Source: Mycobacterium angelicum (GTDB taxonomy: Bacteria; Actinomycetota; Actinomycetes; Mycobacteriales; Mycobacteriaceae). From it: a stretch of 60,651 bases of DNA. The DNA lies in the NCBI RefSeq assembly GCF_002086155.1, contig NZ_MVHE01000030.1, forward strand, positions 1 through 60,651, given 5' to 3'. Positions 8,384 to 16,113 of the stretch are shown here, piece by piece. Made by a program: the position numbers and the translations under genes. The notes under the pieces are model-generated. The model saw only the letters and a program-made list of their open reading frames with translations, was not told where the DNA came from and searched no databases. The stretch's first letter is position 1. Every line of letters begins with the position of its first letter.

Positions 8384-9246
8384 CGACGTCGATAAGCCGT
8401 GACTCCGAGGCGATCGGGCCCGCCTTGGACCAGCCCGGTGAAAGCCGGCCACGCTTTTCCCGCACCATCTCCTTGCGCGTCGGGATGGCCACGCTGTGGC
8501 TTTCGGTGATCGTGCTGCTGCCGCTGGCGGCCATCGCCTGGCAGTCGGTCGACGGCGGCTGGCAGGCCTTCCGGCTGGCGGTCACCTCACACGCGGCACT
8601 GGAGTCGTTGCGGGTCACGCTGACCATTTCCGCCGGAGTCACCGTGATCAACACGGTCTTCGGGCTGCTGATCGCCTGGGTTCTGGTGCGCGACGACTTT
8701 GTGGGCAAACGGCTGGTCGATGCCATCATCGACCTGCCGTTCGCGTTGCCCACGATTGTCGCCAGCCTGGTGATGCTGGCCCTGTACGGGACCAACAGCC
8801 CGGTGGGCCTACATCTGCAGCACACCGAGTGGGGTGTGGGGGTGGCGCTGGCGTTCGTCACGCTGCCGTTCGTGGTCCGTGCCGTGCAACCGGTGCTGCT
8901 GGAAATCGATCGGGAGACCGAGGAAGCCGCGGCGTCGCTGGGCGCCAACGGCCCGAAGATCTTCACCTCTGTCGTCTTGCCCTCGTTGACACCGGCGTTG
9001 TTGTCCGGCGCCGGGCTGGCATTCTCGCGCGCCATCGGCGAGTTCGGATCGGTCGTACTGATCGGTGGTGCGGTGCCGGGCAAGACCGAAGTCTCCTCGC
9101 AGTGGATCCGCACCCTGATCGAGAATGACGACCGTACCGGTGCCGCCGCGATATCGATTGTGCTGCTTTCGATTTCGTTCGTGGTGCTGCTGGTGCTGCG
9201 CGTCGTCGGCGCGCGGGCGGCCAAGCGCGAGGAGCTGGCCGCGTGA
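8380..9246 (+). CDS. cysT: Sulfate ABC transporter permease CysT
   Basis: A 288-residue inner-membrane permease, start ATG at 8380 overlapping the subI stop. About six hydrophobic helices are visible, beginning with MATLWLSVIVLLPLAAIAW. The binding-protein-dependent transport signature EEAAASLGANGPKIFTSVVLPSLTPALLSGAGLAFSRAIGEFG (EAA motif, contacting the ATPase) lies near residues 185-230. It pairs with CysW to form the transmembrane channel. It ends GTGA, overlapping the cysW start by four bases. Confidence 0.95.
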   Translation: MTTSISRDSEAIGPALDQPGESRPRFSRTISLRVGMATLWLSVIVLLPLAAIAWQSVDGGWQAFRLAVTSHAALESLRVTLTISAGVTVINTVFGLLIAWVLVRDDFVGKRLVDAIIDLPFALPTIVASLVMLALYGTNSPVGLHLQHTEWGVGVALAFVTLPFVVRAVQPVLLEIDRETEEAAASLGANGPKIFTSVVLPSLTPALLSGAGLAFSRAIGEFGSVVLIGGAVPGKTEVSSQWIRTLIENDDRTGAAAISIVLLSISFVVLLVLRVVGARAAKREELAA

Positions 9247-10061
9247 CGACGTCGCCGAAAGTTCGCTACCTGCTCCGGTATACCGCGCTGGCGTACGTCT
9301 TTGTGCTGCTGATCGTCCCGGTGGCGCTGATCCTGTGGCGCACCTTCCAGCCGGGGTTGGGTCAGTTCTATGCCTGGGTGAGCACACCGGCGGCGATATC
9401 CGCGCTGAATCTTTCGCTCCTGGTGGTGGCCATCGTGGTGCCGCTGAATGTGATCTTCGGTATCCCGACCGCGTTGGTGTTGGCGCGCAACAGGTTTCGG
9501 GGCAAGGGCATTCTGCAGGCGGTCATCGATCTGCCGTTCGCGGTGTCGCCGGTCATCGTGGGTGTGGCGCTGATCGTCCTCTGGGGATCGGCCGGGGCGC
9601 TGGGATTCGTCGAGAAGGATCTCGGGTTCAAGATCATCTTCGGTCTGCCCGGCATCGTGCTGGCCAGTATCTTCGTCACCCTGCCGTTTGTGGTGCGCGA
9701 GGTCGAACCGGTCCTGCATGAGTTGGGAACCGACCAGGAGCAGGCGGCGTCCACGTTGGGCGCCGGCTGGTGGCAGACCTTCTGGCGGATCACGCTGCCG
9801 TCCATCCGCTGGGGTTTGACTTACGGAATCGTGCTGACAATCGCGCGTACTCTCGGCGAATACGGGGCAGTCATCATGGTGTCGTCCAACCTGCCGGGGG
9901 AATCGCAGACGCTCACATTGCTGGTCTCAGATCGCTACAACCGCGGTGCTGAGTATGGCGCGTACGCGCTGTCGACACTGCTCATGGCTGTGGCGGTGGT
10001 GGTTTTGATCGTCCAGGTGATCCTGGACGTCCGCCGGGCACGAGCGGCCAACCAGGCCTGA
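9243..10061 (+). CDS. cysW: Sulfate ABC transporter permease CysW
   Basis: A 272-residue permease, start GTG at 9243 within the overlapping GTGA of the cysT stop. It shares the fold of CysT, with an EAA loop at EQAASTLGAGWWQTFWRITLPSIRWGLTYGIVLTIARTLGEYGA and hydrophobic helices at the N-terminus (LAYVFVLLIVPVALILW) and C-terminus (LLMAVAVVVLIVQVIL). It forms the heterodimeric membrane domain with CysT. cysA follows 15 bases later with a good Shine-Dalgarno sequence (AAGGAG). Confidence 0.95.
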   Translation: MTTSPKVRYLLRYTALAYVFVLLIVPVALILWRTFQPGLGQFYAWVSTPAAISALNLSLLVVAIVVPLNVIFGIPTALVLARNRFRGKGILQAVIDLPFAVSPVIVGVALIVLWGSAGALGFVEKDLGFKIIFGLPGIVLASIFVTLPFVVREVEPVLHELGTDQEQAASTLGAGWWQTFWRITLPSIRWGLTYGIVLTIARTLGEYGAVIMVSSNLPGESQTLTLLVSDRYNRGAEYGAYALSTLLMAVAVVVLIVQVILDVRRARAANQA

Positions 10062-10076
10062 CAAGGAGACCGTGAC

Positions 10077-11150
10077 ATGACCGCCGCAACCGACCGCAGC
10101 AAACCGGGCGACCACGCGATCACCGTGCGCGACGCCAACAAGCGTTACGGCGATTTCGTCGCGCTGGACGAGGTGAATTTCGTGGTTCCCGCCGGGTCGC
10201 TGACGGCGCTGCTGGGCCCGAGTGGTTCGGGCAAGTCGACGTTGCTGCGCACCATCGCCGGACTCGACCAGCCCGACACCGGAACCATCACGATCAACGG
10301 TCGCGATGTCACCCGGGTGCCACCGCAACGCCGCGGCATTGGTTTCGTGTTTCAGCACTACGCGGCGTTCAAGCACTTGACGGTCCGCGACAATGTTGCG
10401 TTCGGGCTGAAGATTCGCAAGCGGCCCAAGGCCGAGATCAAGCAGAAGGTGGACAACCTACTGGAAGTGGTGGGGCTCAGCGGTTTTCAGAACCGCTATC
10501 CCAATCAACTGTCCGGCGGGCAGCGTCAGCGGATGGCGCTGGCCCGGGCACTGGCCGTCGACCCCGAAGTGCTGTTGCTGGACGAGCCGTTCGGTGCGCT
10601 GGACGCCAAGGTTCGCGAGGATTTGCGCGCCTGGCTGCGCCGCCTGCATGACGAGGTGAACGTCACCACGGTGCTGGTCACCCACGACCAGGCCGAGGCG
10701 CTGGATGTGGCCGACCGGATCGCCGTGCTCAACAAGGGACGGATCGAGCAGGTCGGGTCGCCCAGCGACGTCTACGACACCCCGGCCAACGCCTTCGTGA
10801 TGTCCTTCCTCGGCGCGGTGTCCACCCTGAACGGTGCCCTGGTCCGTCCGCACGACATCCGGGTGGGCCGCAACCCGGCGATGGCCGTTGCCGGCGGTGA
10901 CGGCTCCGCGGAATCGATCGGGGTGGTACGCGCCACCGTCGACCGGGTGGTGCTGTTGGGTTTCGAGGTGCGGGTGGAACTGACCAGCGCGGCCAGCGGC
11001 GCGCCGTTCACCGCCCAGATCACCCGCGGCGACGCCGAGGCGCTGGCCCTGAAAGAGGGCGACACCGTCTACGTCCGTGCTACCCGGGTGCCGCCCGTCA
11101 GCGACGATGTTGTGGTGACCGGCGACGAAAGCACGTTGACGCGCGCGTAG
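10077..11150 (+). CDS. cysA: Sulfate ABC transporter ATPase CysA
   Basis: A 357-residue ATP-binding subunit. Walker A GPSGSGKST is near residue 45, the signature LSGGQRQR near 142, Walker B VLLLDEPFGALDA just after, and the switch His in VTHDQAEALDVAD. A C-terminal regulatory (TOBE-like) domain spans roughly residues 240-350. It energises sulfate (possibly thiosulfate) import through CysT/CysW with SubI. It is the last gene of the operon and converges on a small membrane-protein gene five bases away. Confidence 0.95.
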   Translation: MTAATDRSKPGDHAITVRDANKRYGDFVALDEVNFVVPAGSLTALLGPSGSGKSTLLRTIAGLDQPDTGTITINGRDVTRVPPQRRGIGFVFQHYAAFKHLTVRDNVAFGLKIRKRPKAEIKQKVDNLLEVVGLSGFQNRYPNQLSGGQRQRMALARALAVDPEVLLLDEPFGALDAKVREDLRAWLRRLHDEVNVTTVLVTHDQAEALDVADRIAVLNKGRIEQVGSPSDVYDTPANAFVMSFLGAVSTLNGALVRPHDIRVGRNPAMAVAGGDGSAESIGVVRATVDRVVLLGFEVRVELTSAASGAPFTAQITRGDAEALALKEGDTVYVRATRVPPVSDDVVVTGDESTLTRA

Positions 11151-11155
11151 GGCGG

Positions 11156-11392
11156 CTACGGCACGGTGAAGACCAGCGCCACCGCGACGACGACGAACAG
11201 CAGCACGAAGACGCCGACCGCGATGAGGCTGATCACCGCCAGTGGAGTCATTCGCCGCTTGGGGCGTGGTTGTTGCTCGGAGAGGCCGGATGTCTGCGCC
11301 GAGTCCGGGGGAGTGGAGCCCGGTGGTACGCCGCTGCCGGGCTCGAGGCCCGGCGTTCTCGACGGGTCGGGATCCGGGGGCAGTGCGGTCAT
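11156..11392 (-). CDS. Small proline-rich single-span membrane protein
   Basis: A 78-residue protein (MTALPPDPDPSRT from ATG 11392; an in-frame ATG 11 codons upstream is possible). The N-terminal ~45 residues are Pro/Ser/Gly-rich and basic near the end (RPKRR). A strong C-terminal transmembrane helix, VISLIAVGVFVLLFVVVAVALVF, is followed by TVP. This suggests a tail-anchored or single-pass protein with the disordered part in the cytoplasm. It has no recognised family and lies between two sulfur operons with its own orientation. Confidence 0.55.
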   Translation of the reverse strand: MTALPPDPDPSRTPGLEPGSGVPPGSTPPDSAQTSGLSEQQPRPKRRMTPLAVISLIAVGVFVLLFVVVAVALVFTVP

Positions 11393-11428
11393 GGCTTGGC
11401 GGGTACCCCGTCGGGCGCATGTCACACG

Positions 11429-12151
11429 CTAGGCCGCGATACGCTGCGCCGTCGCCTCATCGAAGCGGTCCAGGACGGTCTCGGCCACCAACCGGTGCGC
11501 CCCCAGTGGTGCCGCCATCGGGATGCCGGCGCCGTCGGCGAACCGCTGCACTCGATCGGGCAGCTGCCCAGGTGCCAGGAACCACGGGGCGATAACCACC
11601 CGGCGGGCGCCGCGCCTGCGCAACCGATGCACGGCGTCGGCTAGTGAGGGTTCCGGACGGGTGGCGAAGGCCGTCGTCGCGGCCGTCCACCGGGTGCCGT
11701 CCAACAGCTTTGGCGCTACCTCTGCGGTGCATGCGTTAGCGGCTGCGTTGGATGATCCGATGGCCACCACGAGCACACCGAGCTGATCGTCTAGCCGGGA
11801 AACCCCGAGTTCGGTCACCCGCTGACGCAGCACCGATATCAGTCGGTCGTCCTCGCCGAGCACGGCGGCCTGCCAGACGTCGACGCCACGCTCGGCGGCC
11901 CCGCATTCGGTGATCTGGCGGGGAATGTCGATGCGGGCATGGTAGGCATTGGCCAACAGGAACGGGGTCACCACCGCCGCGCCGGACAGCCGGGGCAGCA
12001 CGTCGACCAGGCTCGGAGAGTTCTTCTCGCAGAACGCAACTCGCACATCCAGGCCCGGGCGCAGCCGCGCCACGTGTTGCGCGACGGCCCTCGCGTTGGC
12101 CGCCGATCGGGGGTCCGCACTTCCGTGCGCGGTCAGAACCAGGGAGGTCAC
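11429..12151 (-). CDS. che1: CbiX/SirB-like chelatase (Che1, sirohydrochlorin ferrochelatase candidate)
   Basis: A 240-residue protein starting GTG at 12151, which overlaps the cysH stop as GTGA. The N-terminal LVLTAHGSADPRS has the metal-binding His of the CbiX/SirB chelatase family. A second repeat-like half contains VLVVAIGSSNAAAN and VVIAPWFLAPGQLPDRV, consistent with a bilobal chelatase. Co-transcription with sulfite reductase and PAPS/APS reductase suggests that it inserts Fe into sirohydrochlorin to make the siroheme of NirA; that substrate is inferred from context. Confidence 0.85.
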   Translation of the reverse strand: MTSLVLTAHGSADPRSAANARAVAQHVARLRPGLDVRVAFCEKNSPSLVDVLPRLSGAAVVTPFLLANAYHARIDIPRQITECGAAERGVDVWQAAVLGEDDRLISVLRQRVTELGVSRLDDQLGVLVVAIGSSNAAANACTAEVAPKLLDGTRWTAATTAFATRPEPSLADAVHRLRRRGARRVVIAPWFLAPGQLPDRVQRFADGAGIPMAAPLGAHRLVAETVLDRFDEATAQRIAA

Positions 12152-12888
12152 GAGGCGTGCAACCCACATTCGGTCTTGGCCAGCCCCTGCCAGCGTCCAC
12201 TGCGTGGATCGGCGCCCTCGACGGGTTTGGCCGTGCACGGGGCACAGCCAATCGACGGATAGCCTTCGTGCACAAGAGGATTGACCAACACATCGTGCTC
12301 GGTGATGTAGTCCTGCATGTCCTCGTCCGACCATGCCGCCAGCGGGTTGATCTTCACCAGCTTGAACGCGTCGTCGAAACTGATCAGCGGGGCGTTGGCA
12401 CGGGTGGGCGCCTCCACCCGGCGCAACCCGGTCACCCACGCCGAATACCCGCGCAGTGCCTTGCCCAGCGGGACGACCTTGCGCAGCCGGCAGCATTCGC
12501 CCGGATCGCGGGAGAACAGGTCTTTGCCCAGCAGTTCGTCCTGCTCGGCAACCGTGTTCTCCGGTGTGACGTTGACAATCCTGATGTCGTAGACGGATTC
12601 GATCGCATCCCGGGTGCCGATCGTTTCCACGAAGTGGTAGCCGGTGTCCAGAAACATCACCGGTACGCCGGGGCGCACCTTGGCCGCTAGGTCCACCAGC
12701 ACGCCGTCCTGCATGTTGGAGGCCACCACGTAGTTACACGTCGCCCAGCCGCGGGGTCCGTTGACGCCGCCGAAGGTTTCCTCGGTCCACTGCAGCAGCT
12801 CGGTGGCGCTGGCTCCGTCGAGTTCTGCCGCGCCGCGCGCGGCGAGGTCCCGCAGCTCGGCTTCGGTCAGTCTGGTCGCCTCGCTCAT
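12148..12888 (-). CDS. cysH: Assimilatory APS/PAPS reductase CysH
   Basis: A 246-residue reductase, start ATG 12888 overlapping the nirA stop (ATGA). Conserved features are the Cys pairs ECCRLRK and GCAPCTAKP, which ligate a [4Fe-4S] cluster typical of APS reductases, and the catalytic ECGLH near the C-terminus. SNMQDGVLVDLAAK and FLDTGYHFVETIGTRD form the nucleotide-binding PP-loop-like region. It reduces adenylyl sulfate to sulfite using thioredoxin. It is the middle gene of nirA-cysH-che1. Confidence 0.95.
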   Translation of the reverse strand: MSEATRLTEAELRDLAARGAAELDGASATELLQWTEETFGGVNGPRGWATCNYVVASNMQDGVLVDLAAKVRPGVPVMFLDTGYHFVETIGTRDAIESVYDIRIVNVTPENTVAEQDELLGKDLFSRDPGECCRLRKVVPLGKALRGYSAWVTGLRRVEAPTRANAPLISFDDAFKLVKINPLAAWSDEDMQDYITEHDVLVNPLVHEGYPSIGCAPCTAKPVEGADPRSGRWQGLAKTECGLHAS

Positions 12889-14555
12889 CGCAAGTCGTCC
12901 TCCTCGGCGCGAATCGCCCACTGCGCGAAGCGTTCACCCTCGTTACGGTGCTTGAGGAAGTTGCGGGTGACCCGGTCGATGTAGTCGCCGAGCTCGTCGC
13001 TGGTGACCTTGTGCTGGCGCAGTTTTCGGCCGAAACCGCTGTCCAGGCCAAGGCTGCCGCCTAGATGTACCTGGAAGCCCTCGACGGATCCGCCTTCGCC
13101 GTCGTCGACCATCTGGCCCTTGAACCCGATGTCGGCGACCTGAATTCGGGCGCACGAGTTCGGGCAGCCGTTGATGTTGACGGTGACCGGAACGGCGAGC
13201 TGCGAGTTGATGTCGTCGAGCCGGCGCTCCAGCTCGGGCACCAAAGACTGTGCCCGCACCCGGGTTTCGGCGAAGGAGAGCTTGCAGTACTCAATCCCAC
13301 TGCAAGCCATCAGGTTTCGGCGCCACTGCGAGGGGCGCGCGGTGAGGTCCAGTGCCTCCAGTCCGGCGAGCACCTCGTCGAGCTTGTCGTCGGGTACGTC
13401 CAGGATGATGAGCTTCTGGTAGGGCGTGAACCGGATTCGGTCCGAACCGGCGAGTTCGGCCAGCTCTGCGACCGCGGCCAGCGTGGTACCGGAAACCCGC
13501 CCGGCGATGGGCGAAACGCCGACGGCGTTGAGCCCGTTCTTCAACCGCTGCACCCCGACGTGGTCGATGGGGTGTGCGAGCGGGGTGGGCGCCGGACCGT
13601 CGATCAGCGGACGCTTGAGGTATTCGGTTTCGAGAACTTCCCTGAACTTGTCTACACCCCAGTCCTTGACCAGGAATTTCAGCCGCGCCTTGGACCGCAG
13701 CCGCCGGTAGCCGTAGTCGCGGAAGATCGACGTGACCGCTGCCCACACCTCGGGCACCTCAGCGAGCGGCACCCAGACGCCGAGCCGCTGGGCCAGCATC
13801 GGGTTGGTTGACAGCCCGCCACCTACCCACAGATCCAGGCCGGGCCCGTGCTCGGGGTGGTTGACGCCGATGAACGCGATGTCGTTGATCTCGTGCGCGA
13901 CGTCCTGCAGCCCCGAGATCGCGGTCTTGTACTTGCGCGGCAGGTCGGAGAAGTCGGGCTTGCCGATGTAGCGGCGCACGATCTCGTCGACGGCCCAACT
14001 CGCGTCGAGTACCTCGTCGAGCGAGTCGCCGGCCAGCGGCGAGCCCAGCACCACACGCGGGCAGTCGCCGCATGCTTCGGTGGTCTGCAATCCCACCTCG
14101 TCCAGCCGGCGCCAGATCTCCGGGACGTCCTCGACCCGGATCCAGTGGTACTGCAGGTTCTCCCGGTCGGAGATGTCGGCGGTGTCGCGGGCGAACTCGA
14201 TGGAAATCTGGGCCAGCGTACGCAGCGCAGCGGTGGACAGCGCCCCGCCGTCGCAGCGCACGCGCATCATGAAGTACTTGGCCTCGAGCAGGTCCATGTT
14301 GTCGTCGCCGGTGAATGACCCGTCGTAGCCCTGCTCACGCTGGGTGTAGAGGCCCCACCAGCGGAAGCGCCCGCGGAGGTCGTCCCTTTCGATGCTGTCG
14401 AAGCCGTTTTTGGCGTAAATGTTCTCGATGCGCTCCCGCACGTCGAGCGGGTCGCCGGCCTTTTTCATCTCCTCGTTTGGGTTCAGCGGCTCGCGATTCC
14501 CCAGCGCCCACTGGCCCTCGTTGCGAGGGGCTTTGGCAGGACGTGCGGTGGTCAT
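12885..14555 (-). CDS. nirA: Ferredoxin-dependent sulfite reductase NirA (SirA)
   Basis: A 556-residue siroheme enzyme that reduces sulfite to sulfide for cysteine synthesis. The [4Fe-4S]/siroheme ligands are seen as CSGIEYC (C-x5-C) and GCPNSC (C-x3-C) in the C-terminal half. The two homologous half-domains start at RFRWWGLYTQREQG and around PIAGRVSG. EACGDCPR and the Tyr in GLYTQ correspond to the region of the Cys-Tyr cross-link described for M. tuberculosis NirA. The start ATG 14555 has AAGGAG upstream. It heads the operon nirA-cysH-che1, preceded by a Cys-rich upstream ORF. Confidence 0.95.
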   Translation of the reverse strand: MTTARPAKAPRNEGQWALGNREPLNPNEEMKKAGDPLDVRERIENIYAKNGFDSIERDDLRGRFRWWGLYTQREQGYDGSFTGDDNMDLLEAKYFMMRVRCDGGALSTAALRTLAQISIEFARDTADISDRENLQYHWIRVEDVPEIWRRLDEVGLQTTEACGDCPRVVLGSPLAGDSLDEVLDASWAVDEIVRRYIGKPDFSDLPRKYKTAISGLQDVAHEINDIAFIGVNHPEHGPGLDLWVGGGLSTNPMLAQRLGVWVPLAEVPEVWAAVTSIFRDYGYRRLRSKARLKFLVKDWGVDKFREVLETEYLKRPLIDGPAPTPLAHPIDHVGVQRLKNGLNAVGVSPIAGRVSGTTLAAVAELAELAGSDRIRFTPYQKLIILDVPDDKLDEVLAGLEALDLTARPSQWRRNLMACSGIEYCKLSFAETRVRAQSLVPELERRLDDINSQLAVPVTVNINGCPNSCARIQVADIGFKGQMVDDGEGGSVEGFQVHLGGSLGLDSGFGRKLRQHKVTSDELGDYIDRVTRNFLKHRNEGERFAQWAIRAEEDDLR

Positions 14556-14668
14556 TCGACGGTTCTCCTTCGCGAACGTCGTCGGCCCTGGACGCGCAGA
14601 ACACCGGTTCTTACCGGCGGCGCAGATCCGCAGGCCAGTGGAACTACTGGTGGGCTGGGTCTACGACA

Positions 14669-14773
14669 TCAAGGCAGACAGATACAGCTGCAGACACGCT
14701 TGAGGTCGATATGCCGCCGGGTAACGAGCGCGGGCCGAACAGGCGGGCGCAGGCTCGGATTGGCGACGGTCAC
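14669..14773 (-). CDS. Leaderless 34-codon upstream ORF ending in a Cys cluster (putative cysteine attenuator of nirA-cysH-che1)
   Basis: GTG at 14773, TGA at 14669-14671. The peptide ends RRHIDLKRVCSCICLP, with three Cys in five residues just before the stop. The RRHIDL..RV stretch is the pattern I recognise from actinobacterial sulfur-gene leader peptides. No Shine-Dalgarno sequence precedes it, and a CAGAAT hexamer lies at the distance for a leaderless start. The stop is 113 bases upstream of nirA. The length equals that of the subI leader ORF (34 codons), although the sequences differ. Function as a Cys-tRNA-sensing attenuator is inferred from characterised mycobacterial examples. Confidence 0.75.
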   Translation of the reverse strand: MTVANPSLRPPVRPALVTRRHIDLKRVCSCICLP

Positions 14774-14779
14774 GCGCCT

Positions 14780-14785
14780 ATTCTG
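14780..14785 (-). promoter_or_regulatory. -10 element for the nirA leader transcript
   Basis: On the minus strand the hexamer CAGAAT (4 of 6 to TATAAT) ends six bases before the GTG of the leader ORF, so the transcript would begin at or next to that GTG. The rest of 14786-14932 holds nothing else I can identify; it would contain the divergent hemN/hemW promoter. Confidence 0.4.
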
Positions 14786-14932
14786 CCATGGATGGCAGCG
14801 AGCCGTGCGACCAGGTCAAATTTCTTCTCATGATGATTAAAACTAACCAGCAATCCTGGGTGCTCGGGCAAACTAAACCGGGAATCCCCTGAGAAGCGGG
14901 CTCGACGGTCCGTTGCGGTGGCATCATTTGGC

Positions 14933-16105
14933 ATGACCGTTCCCCAGGCTCCGCCTGACCTGCCCGACTTACAGCCGCGGCCCGGAGCGCCGTTCGGTGT
15001 ATACGTGCACGTCCCGTTCTGCATCACCCGTTGCGGTTATTGCGACTTCAACACCTACACACCGGCCGAGCTGGGTGGCGTCAACCCCGATGCCTGGCTG
15101 GTGGCATTGCGGGCGGAACTCGAACTGGCCGCCGCGCGGCTGGGCGCGCCGAAGGTCGACACGGTGTTCGTCGGCGGCGGCACGCCATCGCTGCTCGGGG
15201 GTGCGCGCCTGACCACGCTGCTCGACATGGTGCGCGACCACTTCGAGCTGGCGCCCGACGCCGAAATCACCACTGAGGCCAACCCCGAGTCGACCTGGCC
15301 GGACTTTTTCGACGCGATCCGGGCGGCCGGGTACACGCGGGTGTCGCTGGGCATGCAATCGGTGGTGCCGCACGTGCTCGGGGTGCTCGACCGGGTGCAC
15401 ACGCCCAATCGGTCAGCGGCCGCGGCCCGCGAGGCGTTGGAAGCCGGCTTTGAACACGTCAGCCTCGATTTGATTTACGGAACGCCCGGCGAGTCCGATG
15501 ACGACCTGCTGCGCTCCGTGGACACCGCGGTAGCGACCGGCGTCGACCATGTGTCTGCCTATGCCTTGGTCGTCGAGCCGGGCACCGCACTGGCCCGACG
15601 GGTCCGCAGCGGTGAGTTGGCCGCACCGGACGACGACGTGCTCGCGCATCGTTACGAGTTGGTCGATGCGCGCCTGTCGGCGGCGGGGCTGGGCTGGTAC
15701 GAGGTGTCCAACTGGTGCCGCCCGGGTGGCGAATGCCGGCACAACCTGGGTTACTGGGACGGCGGGCAGTGGTGGGGCGCTGGGCCCGGGGCACACGGAT
15801 ATGTGAGCGCGACTCGTTGGTGGAATGTCAAGCACCCCAACACTTATGCCCAGTTACTGGCCGACCGGTCGCTGCCGGTTGCCGACTATGAGCAACTCGG
15901 GACCGACGCGCTGCACACCGAAGAGGTATTGCTGAAAATCCGGCTGCGCCAAGGGCTGCCGATGGACCTGCTGGCCACCGCCGAACGCGAGCGCGCCGAA
16001 CAGGCGGTGACCGACGGTCTGCTGGTATCCGAGGGGGCCATGCTGGTTCTCACCGACCGGGGACGGCTGCTGGCCGACGCGGTGGTGCGAAACCTGTTGG
16101 ACTGA
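14933..16105 (+). CDS. hemN: Radical-SAM HemN/HemW-like protein
   Basis: About 390 residues from ATG 14933; an in-frame GTG at 14918 is an alternative. The radical-SAM cluster motif is VPFCITRCGYCDFNTYTP (C-x3-C-x2-C). Downstream are VFVGGGTPSLL, EANPES and GTPGES. M. tuberculosis Rv2388c carries the same name, oxygen-independent coproporphyrinogen III oxidase. The short length and HNLGYWDGGQWWGAGPGAHGY are typical of the HemW subgroup, which is now thought to deliver heme rather than oxidise coproporphyrinogen, so the enzymatic name should be treated with care. It converges on the permease gene with eight bases between them. rpfD and Rv2390c, present here in M. tuberculosis, are absent. Confidence 0.85.
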   Translation: MTVPQAPPDLPDLQPRPGAPFGVYVHVPFCITRCGYCDFNTYTPAELGGVNPDAWLVALRAELELAAARLGAPKVDTVFVGGGTPSLLGGARLTTLLDMVRDHFELAPDAEITTEANPESTWPDFFDAIRAAGYTRVSLGMQSVVPHVLGVLDRVHTPNRSAAAAREALEAGFEHVSLDLIYGTPGESDDDLLRSVDTAVATGVDHVSAYALVVEPGTALARRVRSGELAAPDDDVLAHRYELVDARLSAAGLGWYEVSNWCRPGGECRHNLGYWDGGQWWGAGPGAHGYVSATRWWNVKHPNTYAQLLADRSLPVADYEQLGTDALHTEEVLLKIRLRQGLPMDLLATAERERAEQAVTDGLLVSEGAMLVLTDRGRLLADAVVRNLLD

Positions 16106-16113
16106 AGCTCTTT

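Noticed and set aside
8352..9719. 455-codon frame antisense to cysT and cysW
   Set aside because: Composition is shadow-like (Asp, Arg, Gln, Thr, Ser), and the sense strand encodes clear permeases.
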